Source of the DNA: Brachycybe producta
Taxonomy: Eukaryota; Arthropoda; Diplopoda; Playtdesmida; Andrognathidae
Assembly (NCBI GenBank): GCA_036925085.1
Contig: JAUPFP010000005.1
Location: 7,029,855 to 7,093,854, forward strand
Direction: 5' to 3'
DNA length: 64,000 nt
Positions 14,401-29,400 of this stretch are shown here, one piece after another. The stretch's first letter is position 1; each line of letters begins with the position of its first letter. Position numbers and translations under genes: made by a program. The notes under the pieces were generated by a model. The model was not told where the DNA came from, did no database searches, and was given only the letters and a program-made list of their open reading frames with translations.

Positions 14401-17400
14401 GGAGACATACTTTTCAGACACCCACACCCTTCATATTATAGTTGTAACATTTAAAAAGTACAAATTGATGTAGTGTCTCGGGTCGAATCATTCCAAACGA
14501 GCCCATTAAATGTTTATTATGTCATAGGTTAAGGGGGAGGAGGGTCGACATACAGAGCTGCAATAATCACACTACATCTATAGCACCCTATTGTAAAGAA
14601 AAATATCTCTGGTACCACCTTTCCGAAGAACATCTTTTAAAAGATTTATTGTTTTGTGTTGGAGGATTAAGAAAAGTGTGCAACTATTGAAGTCTACCTT
14701 TTTTTCCCTTAATACTCACACATAGAAGATATGCTCTTATATTTTGGCGTGGCACCTAAGGTCCGTTGTGCCTTGCTTTAACTTACATGTCCGCCCATCC
14801 CAACCTTCTTTTTTATTTTACTTTAAAGACGACTTTTATGCTTGTATACAATTTGTAAAAAGGTTTGTCACGACTTTAGGAGCCATCAAAAGCGTCTTCT
14901 TCACTAATCCGCCACCACCTCTTTTTTTTTTCCTATCCTGCTTGTTATAAACCTTCATGAATGTCTGTTCAATGTGTTAAATACTTATTTTATTGTTGTC
15001 TCCCCTGCTGCTAGTGGCGCGCCCTTCTAACAACACCTTTTTGGGGCTTATTATTATGTACCCTTGTGTCTTTCTATGAGCAATAATATGTTCATCGTGC
15101 GCCATTCATTTTCTTTCAGCCATTTTTATTCACTACAAAGTTCTATGTCTCGTATATATGTGTATGTGTCAGATGATAAAAAAAAAACGTTTTATGCGCC
15201 ATATTTCCAATCCCACCTTTTTTTCTTTGTAAACTTTTGCTTCTTCTCTGCGGGTAATCTCCACGCCTTTCTTTTTGTCAGTATAATGTGTGGATTCGGT
15301 GTATTTGAAAAGCATTTCAAATTTTTTCTAGTTTTTACCTAAGTGTGTGTGTGTGTTCTTCATTTGTGTGTTTTTATGTGTGTGTGTGTTTTCAACTGTG
15401 CATGCATTTTCATTTTGGTGTGACAGGATTGTGTGTACATGGCTTTAAACATGTACATTTTATCTATTAAAGTGAATTAATCTTTCAAGAGAAAAAAAAT
15501 CAAGGTTTGTTAGAAACTAGAATAGTATGCGAAGAAGAGCTTAATTATTTTCATGATGGATGATGATCTTTAAACATTGGCTTTTTATGGAAATTTGAAA
15601 ATTTTAAGTTTCCAAGTTTTATGAAAAACGTTCCAGTTTCTTTTTTTTTTTTAACTTCCTTAGAGGATTTTTAAGGTCTTTATAGAGCTCAATAAAAAGA
15701 AACTTCTGAAAAATCTTCCGAAAACAAATTCCACAAAATGTAATTTTTATTTTAATGTGCTTCTTGATGTAAAAAGTTGACATGAAGGTCGCATTGTCTT
15801 CCAAAAAATGTCATTTCAGAGTGCAAAATAGGAATACTCCGAATCGATGTTAAAAAAAAACATTTATTTCTGAAAACAATGAATTCAGATAAAATCAAAT
15901 GAAAAATCTGAAATGAGATAAAGGAAATCTACAAAAAATGTCATGATTTGTAGTTAGATGGTGATGAATTATTAATACAGAGGAGTGTTATTCATTTGGT
16001 GGTATCCATCCGTTCTGACGGTTGGAGATGGAGGCTAGCAATGCTTCTGGTTCTAAGTATGCTGGCTGTGGTGGATATTAATTAGGTCTCCAGTGGGAAG
16101 TGCTGGCACACATAACCCTATTCAGTTCCCAGGCACATTTATTCTCCCACTAGTAGCTAATTGTTTATTAATATGGCCCCAAAGCGCCTGCACACTCGGC
16201 ACTATTATGTAATCTTTTAATAGCTAACCTCTACCTCCAATCCTCATCGTCGTTTTAGATGTAATCATTTCCGATGGGTGCAGACGTTCATTTTATAGAA
16301 GTTTCTTTGGAGTTTTTTTATTGAGCTCTTTTAAGAGAAGCTGATTTTTAAAGATCTCGCCATGAAAAATATTTAGCATTCCCCTGTATTCTCTTCAATT
16401 CGAGTTTCTTAGAAATTTTTAATTTATTGTTGCCTCTAAAACAGTTTATTGTTACTGTGTAATTGATAGTTTGGTGACATAATTACATTTATTTGCTAAA
16501 TACACAATTTCGTATCATACACAAAATACATTTGATGCATATTCAAAATTATATTAATTTATGAACTTGTAGTACTTCACAGTTTATCTGAGTTTGCTTC
16601 ATAAAATTTGAATACCGGCATGTTTGTAATTCTCCTGAAAACTTTGTTGAAAACTTTATATAGTTTCCTTTTTTCAGTCTCAAGCAGGGTGGCAGTAATT
16701 TAAATCACATTGATTTAAATCATGATTTAAATCAAATGATGTTTTTTAAAAAAATCAAATGATTTTTTTTATAAAATATTCATATTTATTTAAACATTAA
16801 AATTATACAATAAAATAAAACAGTTCCCAGCATTTTTCTCTATGTTTTTTATAAAATAAAGTCCGGTGGTAGTCCTTTCATTAATGCATTATTTTTCCGG
16901 AAGATATACTTGAGGAAGTATCCCCCAATTGACTGGGGGAAATCAGGGACAAATACTGTAGATATGAATAGTAATAGTAATCTATTTAAGAACCTCAGAG
17001 GGAAACGGTTTTAAGTCACAAAACCTAAATTTTACAGTGGAGGCATTTGAAAGTTTTTCTCTTCATTGAAGGAATAGGACTTAACATGGTATACCACCAT
17101 CTAGCAGCCAATGTGTAAAATTGTGGACTTACCACTGTTTACTGCTGATAGAACTGGACAAGCTGTTTAAAAAATACAAATTTTACATCTTATGAAGATG
17201 TAAAATCGTGTTTTGTTTTTTTAAAAGTGACTTAACACAGTTTACCTCTGAGGTACTGATTTGCTTTGGGAACTGAAAAGGCTGCAAAAGCTCGTGTTCA
17301 CTTTTAGAATGTTAAATTAAAAGTGCTTGAAACTTATTATTTTCAAATTTGAATGTTTATTAACATTTTCTTCTTAATTTGCTTTCTTAATTTTCTTCTA

Positions 17401-20400
17401 AATTTAATTTTACTAACAACTTAATGATTAAAATGTTATTATTACTCATTTTTGCAAACATCGTCATAAAAAAAATTTAATATTTCATGTAAATTAAAAA
17501 AAAAAATCAAAAAAATCTGATTTAAATAAAAAAAAAAACGATTTATTTGATTTTTTTAAAAAAATCAAAAAAATCAGTCACCCTGGTTTCAAGTGTTAGT
17601 GTTATTTTTTATTAGGCTGTTTTTCAAACTGCATTCTAGTGACTGCCCTGTCATAGATATAAATTGAAAAGAATGTTCAAAGAATTAATCTAATTAACAT
17701 TTTTTTATTCAAACTACACTTAAAATGTTTGTTTTTCTACTTTTGCTTTTTTTTAGGCGAGTCTCAACAACGTTGATTAAATTGTGGTTTTTTGCAATTA
17801 CTTTTATTGAGACAATTTTCGAACATACAGTTCTATCATTTAAATATAGGTCTATATGTCCGTCTGTAGACAAGCGTTATTAGGATCTTACTTGTAAATT
17901 AAAATTTCTAATATAATCGAAGACATTCTGTTGAAATGGTTATGCATGGAAAGTATATAATTTCAAATTGGAAACACTTATGAAAGTGATGAGATTTCAA
18001 AGAAACTTTAAATAACTGGGGAGGGCATTCAAAGAAACATAGGCTATGTTTAAGCAATAACAACAATACTTATGCAAAGTACAAATGGAATTAAATATTG
18101 TCTTTTTACAAACTGAAAAACTGCCAAATTTTTGGTGTTTATTCAGTTTGGCGTTTTTCCAATTAGTTTTTATTCCAAAAAGATGAACTTTAATCCGTTT
18201 TGTGCTTATTCAGTTTCTTTAATTGAGGGAAGTCATGTTTGTTTGAAAAGATCCTGGTTCCTTGTAAACGCTATGTATAGCTTTCGACTTATTGCTCGCC
18301 TTTGGCGCGGCGCTACTTATGTGCCACACCTATATAATGTACTGTATCTGCAGTTAAAGTTTGACTACTAAATGATTACAATTTTTGGTAGTTGTAGTAC
18401 TGTAAACCCATTACTGGGGGGGGGGGGGGGGGCATGCTTATTCAGTTCAATGGCGTTTGTTCATTTTGGGTGCTTGTTCAGTTTGACATTTGTTTAATTT
18501 GCAGCTTGGCTTTTGTTTTGATTTGGCGCTTGTTTAGTTTGGCATTTATTCAATTTGGTGCTAATTCAACAATTTCAATATTTGCTTTAGCTCAGACTCA
18601 GCTAAATCAAAGCTTATGCAATTCGGTGCTAAATCAGTTTCATGTGGGAAGTTGCATTGGCACGCTTGTGGATTTGGTAAGGGCAGATGAACCAGTATCG
18701 TTGTCGCCCTTGGGTATCTATTGAAACGAGCCCAACCTTCAATGTGTGTTATCTTTTGTCATAGGTGACAGTATTGCATGTTATATGTGTGAATTCCTTA
18801 GATGGAAGGAACAGTGGCAGCATTTCTTAGTATTCAGTGGAGGAGTGCATAAGGAAGGGGAGTTGATCAATTGTTTGGTTTATTTGAATGCAACTGACGG
18901 TGACTGAGCGTGACTTTGAACACATAAGTGGATTATGTGGTGCGATAAATGTGTGTGGTCAGTAATGGTTTACGTCATTGCAGACCAATGCTAATATCTT
19001 CATAGCCAGTGCATCATGAAACATACATTTATACTACTCCAAAAGACCAAACGACTACAAATAACTAAATGGCCATCATGCCGTTATGTTTTACCTTCAA
19101 TAATAAATAGCTATTTCACCAATCCAAAAATATTGAATAAAATAACTTCAAAATACAGCAAGCTTTGAAAAAAAAAAAAAAGCTTAACACTATCTCAATG
19201 CCAATCAAGGGAACAAGACTTAATAATTTTTGAATTACCTATATTAGAATATTGTTCACCATTTTGGAAATAGAATAGTTTACAGCTACAATATCTTTTA
19301 AATGGTTATTTCTGATGAACTTCATTAGGAATTACTAGCAAACAGTAGAGCTGTACTAAAGCGGCGATCACACTTTCTATTTTTCTCGCAAAATTGACTG
19401 CAAGAAATAAGTCAAAAATTGCTGAGAATCTTGTACAGTTTCTTACGAAAAAAAAACCCGAAGATGAGCGTTTTCTGTAAGACGGCGTGCAAGAAACCAC
19501 TTTTAAGTCTTGCTAGAGTATTTTAACATTGGCAATTGCCATTAATTCAGGCCCGGACTGGCCCGGCCGGCGTGACCGGCGATCGCCGGTCAATTGGGGG
19601 CCAAAAGAAAATGGGGGCCAAAAATAAATAAATTAAAAAAATGGGGCCAACACAATTTCATAGCCGGTGGGGCCGACCACTAGCCAGTCCGGCCCTGCAT
19701 TAATTTATGAACACATTGCAGTGAATCTTCCTTTAAATATTGCCAATGTGATCTATGCTAGTCTTTCTTTTATTGAACATTTGCAAGCTGCAGAGAACAT
19801 TTGCACTGTTGCCGGGGTTGTTTTCTCCGTATTAATGCGAATCTCCGTGTAAGTAGTCATGTCCATTATAATAGAATGAAGAGCTAAAACTGATGCATAT
19901 TTCTGGTCTTTCTTTACAAATGTATTTCAACTAATGGCAGGCATCCTCTTCCTGCAAATAGTTCCGTGTTAGGATAATTTCAATTTGACCATAATGTCAT
20001 GGCACATTTATGAGAAAAAGATGGTGATGACGGGTAGAAAAAAGGAAAATTATAATGAAAAAAAAAAAAGAATACATAAAATAATAGGAAAAAGGTAAAG
20101 AAACAAAGAAATCTATTACCTTTAGCACCTGGATGCTCATTTAATTTCTTAAAAATATTGGTTTTTATCCCTTGTTGTCTGTTAATCGGAATTTCTTTTT
20201 ATCCTATTAATAAATGGTGGTGGTGGGGGGGGGGGGGGGGGGGGGTAGGTTGGTTACCATCTTGTCTTTTTTCATTTAATGATGATTTTCGATGATAACG
20301 TTTATTAAAAATGGCATTTATTCGCCTCAATAAATTTGCTTTTCAGGTTTTTTTTTGCCAAACTGCATTTGTATCGAGATTAGTGTTTCTTTTATTTTCC

Positions 20401-23400
20401 AAGTTTATCAAAAAAGTCAAATATGTGGGTCTACAACTGATTGACACAACTGATATGTTATTGGGGTGTTTTTAAAATTTATTTGAAAAAAAAAGTTGTT
20501 TTTTAATTGATTCGTGACGACACAAAAATGATAATATTAATAATTTTAAGGTTGTATTTATTTGTGAAATAGTGCCACGCCTTTGTGAATATGCTTATTA
20601 GAATGACAGATATATCTGAAAATACAACTTTGTTTTTTGTCATTGATGCAATTCCTAATTATCTATCATTTTTAACAATAGCATAATGTGTAAAAATCGT
20701 ACTACCATAGGAAGGGAAGGTTGTTAAGTTGAAATGAATTCATTCACATGAATGGCATGTCATTTCTATATTTTTATATATAAAAAATGTGATTTTTATC
20801 ACTTGGTAACGTTTTAATCTGTAACGAGATTTTGTTGACAGCAAATCTAATTCAATTTGCTTCAAGTTTGATTTCATTTTTTTGTTACTTCTATTTATTG
20901 AAGAAAAAAAAAAGTTATCTCAGATTAACACACGCAATTGTACATTGTACGAATTATAACAGTCGTCCATCTCATAACTTTGCAATGCTGCTTTTATTTT
21001 TTTTTTAAAAAAAGGGGGGCTAACGAGTATTGTGGCTGTGTTCGGGAATTGCAGAAAAAGCTATTAGGAAAGAATAACACCCGCTGAAAACCCAAATAAA
21101 ATAGAATTAAAGATTAAAAAAATTATGTTTTGTTGCGCACAAAGATGTGTGGTGATTCTGGTAAATGCCTTACAAAGTGAAATTCACTGAGTTTTTTTTT
21201 TCAGCGTGTGTAATTCTTCCATTATTATCATTGAAGAAAACAGAAACGTATTGTTGCAAAAATTGCATTAGTTATGAAATTAAACACAAAATACTTTGGC
21301 ACTGTAATTTTGATACATGTGGGTGAAAGATGTATGTTTAAGGTGATGTCATGTTATGTTGTGCCTAGGGCCCCTAAACTCCTTATAACGTCACTGAGAA
21401 AGCAATCACTTAATTCACACACTTGCTTTCTCAAGAAAGTCTGTTTATTTGGGTGGATAAATATTTTGGTTTCCAATGATCCAAGCGAACCAGTTCACGT
21501 GATAAACGGTTGATGCTTCGGTGTGAACCGCACCTCACCCTTTCACAACGTTTAATTTGAAATTCACCTAAGGCTCACCTATGTTTTAAGCCCTCTTTAT
21601 ACCTACAATTATGTCTTAAATAAATTTATAAATGAATTTAGAATGCGAGAAGGCATGTGTACAATGAGGTGAATGTTAAATTATTTGTTCAAGGTTGCAT
21701 TAATGTAGAAAGTGTTCTATTTTTCTTAAATAATCACGTCTACTAGAGCGCTTTTTCAGGATCGGCATCATTCTTATGTAATTTACAAAGCCATATATGA
21801 TGCGCTCTGCAACATATTTAGCACACCTCTCTCCAATTTTCTTGTCTAGAAGGTCACAAGGTCACAATGTATACTATAAACTGTCACATTACGCACTGTT
21901 CTGCGCACTTTATGTAAGTAAAAAGGTTCGAATACTTTTACTTGTGTATAACCGCCGATTGACACTTATATAAATTAATTTATACATTTTATCTACCAAA
22001 TCATTAACGAAAATATTCATCATTTAATTGACACAAATATGTAAGTAAAAATTGTAGGTGTAAAGGGGGCTTTATACATATAATACCTTCAACTTAAATT
22101 TTGAATTAAAACGGCTTGAAACTGATATCAGTTTTTAATATTTTTTATAAACATTTTGTTTATTTTAATTGGTTAAAGAAAGTTAGAAAAATTTGAAAAT
22201 AGGGAAGTTCCTTGTGTTCTTGCAATTGATAGGGGCCAATTTTTTTTAGAACAAAAATCTGTGTCAATTTACAAACTATATTCAGATTTTTATTTTTTTT
22301 TTGTATATGTCTCCATTTATAAAAGGAATACGATTTAAAAAGGCGCCATGAGTTTTTTTCCTTCTGCCTTATGTAATTTTTAAACTTCTCTTCCTGCATT
22401 TCTTATAAAAAGAATGTTGTTTAGTATCGAAACCAAAATTGTTTTTAACATGTTTTTTTATTTATTTATTGTGGCAAGAAGCCCCAATTTTTTTTTTAAA
22501 AAATTATGTTGTCTATAAATGGCGATTACTTACACTTTAAAATTAAACCTACAGGCTTACGAAGTGGAATTGAGTTAGATTTTAATCAGGAATTCAGCGT
22601 GTGTGAATCTTCCCTAACTCTTAATCATAAATTAAATTTATGAAAATAAACATGGCAGTTATTAACAAGCAAAGTGTGTATAATATACACACTTTAGTTG
22701 TTAATAAGTTAATAACTGCCCCAAAAATGAACTCAAAATGTATTTCGAATTTGGCTCGTTGACGGATTTTCAAACCTTGGTCACCTAGAATCTAAACTCT
22801 ACATGTAGATGTAGGATACTTGTTTCTAATGTAAAGGTCAACAGGTAGGATAATTGTGGTTAGGAAGCTATTGTATGATAAAGAAAATGAAGGCACCCAC
22901 GCATTCAATTTGTAATGTCGAAGACGTGAAATGTTTTTAAATATTCACTGATGACTTTTTTAAATAAAAAAAAATACAACAATATTTCTGTTTGAAAGGA
23001 ATTTCTTTTTGTATTAAGTGGACGATCCAGTTTTACAACATTGAAAAAAAAATCGAACTTTGTTAGAAACTAGAATATTGAAATACACACAAGTGAAAAT
23101 GCTTTAACTATTCCGAAAGCGACAGTTTATTAAAAATTATGTTTTCTTTTTGTTTTTATGTCAATTTTCTAAGTTTCTAACTAAATTTGAAATTTCCTGA
23201 GATTTCTGTTTTAGTTTGATCCCTGATTTTATGGCTTTTTGAAAATGATCACTGTTCATCAAAGTTAAATAAAAATTATTATTTAATATAATTTGAGCTC
23301 AAAGTAAATAAGTTAAAATTAAAACCCAGCCACGTGTGAGTCTCTGCCCTGAAGTCCAGATTTTCCTGGGGTATGGTTGTCTCCCCACACTTCAGGTTGT

Positions 23401-26400
23401 TATCCATCGTCAGTGCCCAACTGGATCTAATTAAGAAGGTTTAAATAACAGCTGATTTTCGAACTCTTGATTATTCTGTCTTTCAAGAGCGAAAATAGAA
23501 GGTATTTTAGAAACTAGAAGGTTATATGAATTACTTAAGGATATCTTCATGTTGATATTTTATTAAATAAAATTTATAGTCAAAAATTAAAAAAAATATC
23601 TTCTGCTAGTTCGGTTATTTTCAAAATCGCATAAAACGTTTATTTTGAAGAATATCAAAATGAGAATACCCATAAGCGATTGAGAGCTACCCTTTTAGTT
23701 TCTAAAACATTCAAGTTTTTCTGTATTTTTCACCTGAAAGACAGAATAATCAGAGTTTGAATTAAGTTTACACTTTACAACCACCTTAAGGATGTTAGAG
23801 AGTACTGAATAATGGTGCTGCTATACCATTAGACCTTATGTAACCGCAGTATAACACTGTGGCCAGTATGTTTCCATATTTCTTTCCCAAATTTTGCCTG
23901 TTTTGATCCCCAATTCCTTTTGAATTTGGCTATTTTCGTTCACAAATTTCCGAAGTTTTGTAATTATATGATCGTACACAACAGTAAGTACACATTAATA
24001 TAAATTATTTTGACCTAAATAAGAAGTTTATGTAGATTACTTGTCTCTAATGTAAAGGTCAACAAGTAGGATAATTGTGGTTAGCAATGTATTGATAAAG
24101 AAAATGATGACACCCACGCATTCAGTTTTGCAATGTCCAAGACGTGATAGGTTTCTAAATAGTTCCACAGTGACTTCAAGACATAGGAATGTTCTTTATC
24201 AAAAGGTCTTTCATTTTCGTTTTCCGAAATTTGTTAAAAACTAGAATAACTGTTTAATTTTCGGTATATCCTGCACGAGCTGAATCTTTTTTACTATTTT
24301 TATGAACTCCTCACTCCTCAATAATTTTATTCCACCAAGTATCCTGCAAAGCTATCGAAATTTGCATTTGCAAATGAACAGATGATAAATCTTGTTTGTT
24401 CTGTACGAAAAATGTCAGTTTTGATTTAATTTCAAGGCACAATTCAAGAAAATTGTTAAAAAGATTCCAAATCAATATTTTCAACTGACAATGCATTAGT
24501 AAAATCCTCTCATTCCATTACAACAATTCCACCAAATTTCTCCAAATGCATATATTTTTTTCTTTCTTGGTATTGAAACTATTGATCTTTCACAAAAGAG
24601 ATTTCAATTTAAAGCATCTCTCTATCTATTTATCCATTACATTGAAAGCATTGCATCCGCATATTTTCATTCATTTCTCTTCGTATATATTTTATTTTTC
24701 CATGGAGATGGGCGATGAAGGGAAAATTAGAAACATGATTTTTCCTAGGAACAGTGCCAATTATGATGGCGCCATGCTTCTGGGCGACCTTCGAGCCACA
24801 CGTTATCATCAGGCAGGCTCCAATGGTCCCCTCCTATATCTTTCAATATGAACTACTTGTTTATGTAGAATTTACATATAATGTACGTATAGATGGATAT
24901 ATGTACTGTATATCCCAGTTTCACCTCCTCTCTCTTTCCCCCCCCCCAATTCATTGCATCTTTCATCATTATGCCACTTGAGTAATGGACACCACCATCA
25001 TCCATAATTCCTCCAGGGTTCACTTTATAACAGTTAATGACTTAAATTCATTCCGTGACATAGTATTGCCAGCGTTTGTGTTATTATAAAAAGACCTAGA
25101 GGAAACATGGCCACAGTTCTAAATTCTAATTAGATACCTAATTAGTACCTAATGATCTGCAGCATTAGCAACAAAAGTCAGGGGAAAAAACCGCCATAGG
25201 CTCTTTATACTGTAGTAGCTATAATAAATTCATAACTGAGCTTTGCTGACATTGCAGAGTGTTAGGTAACAGTTTTACAATTTTTTAATGTGGCCTCTGT
25301 CCATTAATTACGTCAGTATGTTATTAATAGTACGTGAGTGAAATTTCAAAAAGTGAAGATTTTTTTTTTGAAAATTTGTACAATTTCAGGCAATTAAAAA
25401 ATGGACAAAAATTTAGAAATATTTCAGAAAATTGTGCAAAATGTATGATGAATATTTTGTAACAAAACACATTTAAGTTTTCTAATATAAAAAAATTGAA
25501 AAAACTAAAGTGGGAGAGCCAGTTGCCACTGGATGATGCTATCTGAACATTAGTTATCCTTATTGTCATTCTCATGTTATGCAGTCTGCACGACGTGTTT
25601 ACGTATTATTTAATAGTGCTGTCCAAATAGCCTACTTTGGATTTGATACAGATGTACTTTGCTTTGTGATATGACGTCATTAGTGAGAGTAGCACTAAAA
25701 TAGCAAACAACCATTTGGACAATAGTTGATATTTATGACGAAAATACTGAATGGACAGTAACTATCAGATCTGTACCAATATATATGTACATGGTGGGTG
25801 GTGGTGGTAAGTACAAAATTAACATAGGCCTGCTATTTAGATTTTTTTTGGGGTGCCGTCATCTTGCCTTTAAAAAGGACACGAATGGACCAAATGGGCA
25901 CGGATCCAGAATTGCTCTCATCCACATGGACTCTTTTTTATGCTTTTATTATCAGAGTAGGCCATTCGTACAGTAATTATTAATTAATGTTTTGAATTTG
26001 AATTTGAAAAATTACTCTGCAAGCAGACAAGAAGGCCTGTGACACAGAGACAAATGTCCAATTGCAGCATGTGAAATGCATTGTCAAAACTTATAAATAT
26101 ATAAATCCAATAACAATTGCAATGTGTTCTGGTGCAGCTGAAATAATGCATTACTCAATGCTAAATAAATATTTCATATGCAAAATAATAAAACTCTTGA
26201 CATGTCGTTATCTAGTAAGCTAGTGGTATAGTGCGGCTTCATTCAATGAAAAGCTTATTTCATAAAAAAAAGAATTGTAGAGAAAAAAATATCGTATTAT
26301 TTTTTATTGGAAAAAAAAACTTTTTTTAAGTAAATAAAAAGAACAATGGAGCCTTTTTTTGTTAGTCTAAAAAATACAGTGTTTCGACCTGTTTATTAGG

Positions 26401-29400
26401 ATAATTTGGTTACTAAACACTTATTTTGAAAGGAAAACGATGTCCATTACTTCCGAGCAGTTACACATTTTATCTCTTTAAATTCGTGTTGATATTGTTC
26501 TGGTAAAAAAAACATGGAACATAAATTTGAAAAGTTTACAAAACTAATAGGGTTCCATTAAAATGAATAGCCGTTTGGTGGCGCCCACAAACTTTCAATC
26601 ACAAACAAAATGTTCTGAATTGTTTGTTTGTTTGTTTTTCTACCAGATTTTTTTTTATTTGTCTCTTTTTCTTTTTATTCGTCTTTTTTTTAGAAAAAAT
26701 GTCTATCCAAAAGAATTATTTTTTCCATTCAAGACTGTTCATGGAAAGGAAAAAAAGGGTCTCATTTTATAGTGTCTGTTATTTTCTCCTAGTACTGTCC
26801 TTTTCAGACAAACATATTGCTATGCATACATGAATATATTTTGTTTTTGTTAAAAAAAGAGAATAACATCCTTTTTAAAAAAAATAGTTTTACATTTATG
26901 TTACATGAATAGTTTTGCGTGAAATAAAAGAAAAGCTGTCTAAAAATGGAGTTATTTAAATTTACTTTTAAGTAAAAAGTGTTTCTTGAATATGCTCTCG
27001 TTAGTTAGTGGCGTTTATTTTGATTACTAGTGGGGTAACCCGTCATAAATGACAGGAGCAAAATTACAGGCAATTGTGTTCATGCGCGTTGTTTTTTCCT
27101 TTTTTTACTCCTTTCATTTCAATTTCAGTCACCCCTCCACCTTTTTTCCTCCTTCCACGTTTCTCTCTCCCCCTCTACACTTTATAAACCTTTTTCCCCC
27201 TTTTCAATTTAATATCAGTTGGTTCTTGGATGGGAAGGGTGCAACATATAGTTGACCTTGAGAGAAAAAAAAAGCTGTTCATTTCTTCATTTATTTAAAT
27301 TTATATAAATTCCGATGTGCTTCAATGGTTGTACAGCGTTACTTCACAGATAGATAGATAGATACCCACACAGACCTGGGATATTATATATATAATTTAA
27401 AAGTCAAAACGCTTCTAGAATTCTGAATATTCACTTGAAAAATCAGGTGCAAAATAAAGAGAAAGTTGAAAGTGTTTTCGAAACTAGACTGGTAGCTCAA
27501 TCATTTAAAGGTATTTAATGTTGATATCTTTCATTTATTTTTATATGCTTTTGAAAATGACCCAACTACCAGCAGATGATAATTTTTTTTTTTTAAATTT
27601 TTGTCTATAAAAAGTCTATTTTGAAAGATATCAACATGAAAATTCCCCATAAGAGAGTGGGCTACCCTTCTAGTTTCTAAAACACTATCTAGGTTCTCGT
27701 TATTTTGCTCTTGAAAGACAGAATAATCAGTTTGAAAATGAGCTATTATGAACCATTTTAAGAGGCATACATTTAATTAAAAAAAACTTTAAACGTGTTT
27801 TACGTGTTGTTAATTTCTAAGAAAATGTAAATTTCTTCACTTAATTTTTACTTATTTATTGTGTCAAACCAGTTTGATGATATTCTGAAAATACTTGTAG
27901 CACATTCAGTTACTATTCTAGTTTTTAAGATACATTAATTTTTTTTAAAATTGCTTTAAAATGACGTTCTTTGCATAAATTCTGTTTTAAATTATAGAAC
28001 TTTTCAAAATTTATTTTTTAATGGCATTAATAACGGTTATTTATTTATTTTATTAAAAAAAGGTGCAAAAGAAACGCCGCATTGTTGGACGAGTTCGTTG
28101 TCGTAATATTAAAAGTCAGTGTGAAGAACCAGCTTGTGATGACCCAGTTCTACTGACTGGAAAATGTTGCAAAACATGCCCACAAGACTTTAGCAGTAAG
28201 TACATTATATTGGTCAATGATCAGCCATAAAGACTTTTTTATGTTTGTGCACTCTGTATCAATATCTAAGAACAGACATTCTTTGAATTTATTTTCTGTA
28301 GATGGAATGCAGCATGAAGGAGAACTTGGTCGAAAGTATGACGGTGATGATGGAGAACGAGGTGGACATGGTAACAATTATTGTTTTAATTTATTTTTTT
28401 GATTTATTATTTTGAACTGAGAATTAATACTGGAATTAATAACACTTGAGGAGTACCTGCTCTTTGCTCACACTTTTGGAGCAGGTGCTCCAATTATGAA
28501 TAAAATGCGTGAGGTAGTGCACAAACTGGGAGTATCGTCTAATGTTATGAGCACCTTCACAAACTGTGACACACGGTGCTTAGTTTTTTCGTATGAATAA
28601 AAATGAGTAACTTCTTTGTAAATTGAGTAGGTGCTCCAGACTGTGTGAGATAGCTGACATGCTCACATTTGTTGAGAACGGTCGTTTTTTTTCTGGTATA
28701 ACTGAATTTATGCGCGTTAATCTTGCAAGGAAACTCTCTGCATACAATGCACACAACACTGTGAAAACGTGTTGTTTGATCGGATTCAAAGATTCTTCTG
28801 GCAGTGCATTTGAACCTGTAATTCACTACGCATTTGGAGAATTTTTATTGAGTTTTTTAGTTGTTGGTTTTGATAATGAATTTAAATAAAATGTGCTTTC
28901 ACTGCACCCCAACGCTTGTATTTCTGAAAACGGGCATTCAATGAATGGGTTGTACTTGCCGAGTAATTAATTTTTTAAAATTTTAAATTTGTTCTGTCTC
29001 ATAACTTTTACGAATGTTTCTATATATTTTATGTGTTCGTGTCTGTCCGTTATTTACATATAAGGGGCTTGGCAGTACATTTTTTTAGATATATTTTTTC
29101 TTTACTTGTTTTTTGCCCTTTTAGAGATAGCTGAATGTTTGCCAAAATTTGAAATTACCCCAATAGAGATGAAAAGTTAAAAGTTGTGTAAATTTCAGAG
29201 GTTTATCTTAGTCCACTTTTTCCTTTCTCAAGAAGATCTTTTTGGGTTTATTTTGATTTGAGAGTTGAACGAAAATGTAATTTGTATTTGAAATATTACT
29301 CTGAAAGCAGCCATTAAGCCCTATGGCATAGGGTCAGTATATAGTCCAAGTATGGCATGCAAAATGCATTGTCAAAACCAGAAAGTATAAAAGTCAATAA

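Larger units (their letters stand above)
11454..28062 (+). other. CHRD: Chordin intron 1 (16.6 kb, inside VWC1)
   Basis: Phase-0 intron between the CxxCxC half and the CCxxC half of VWC1. No internal gene supported. Contains foldback copies (12136-12410, 23451-23762, 27419-27743), two hAT-like elements (16685-17585, 19548-19697), an inverted-repeat element (21587-22075), a direct repeat pair (22805-22945, 24031-24165), poly-G tracts and short hairpins. Confidence 0.85.
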
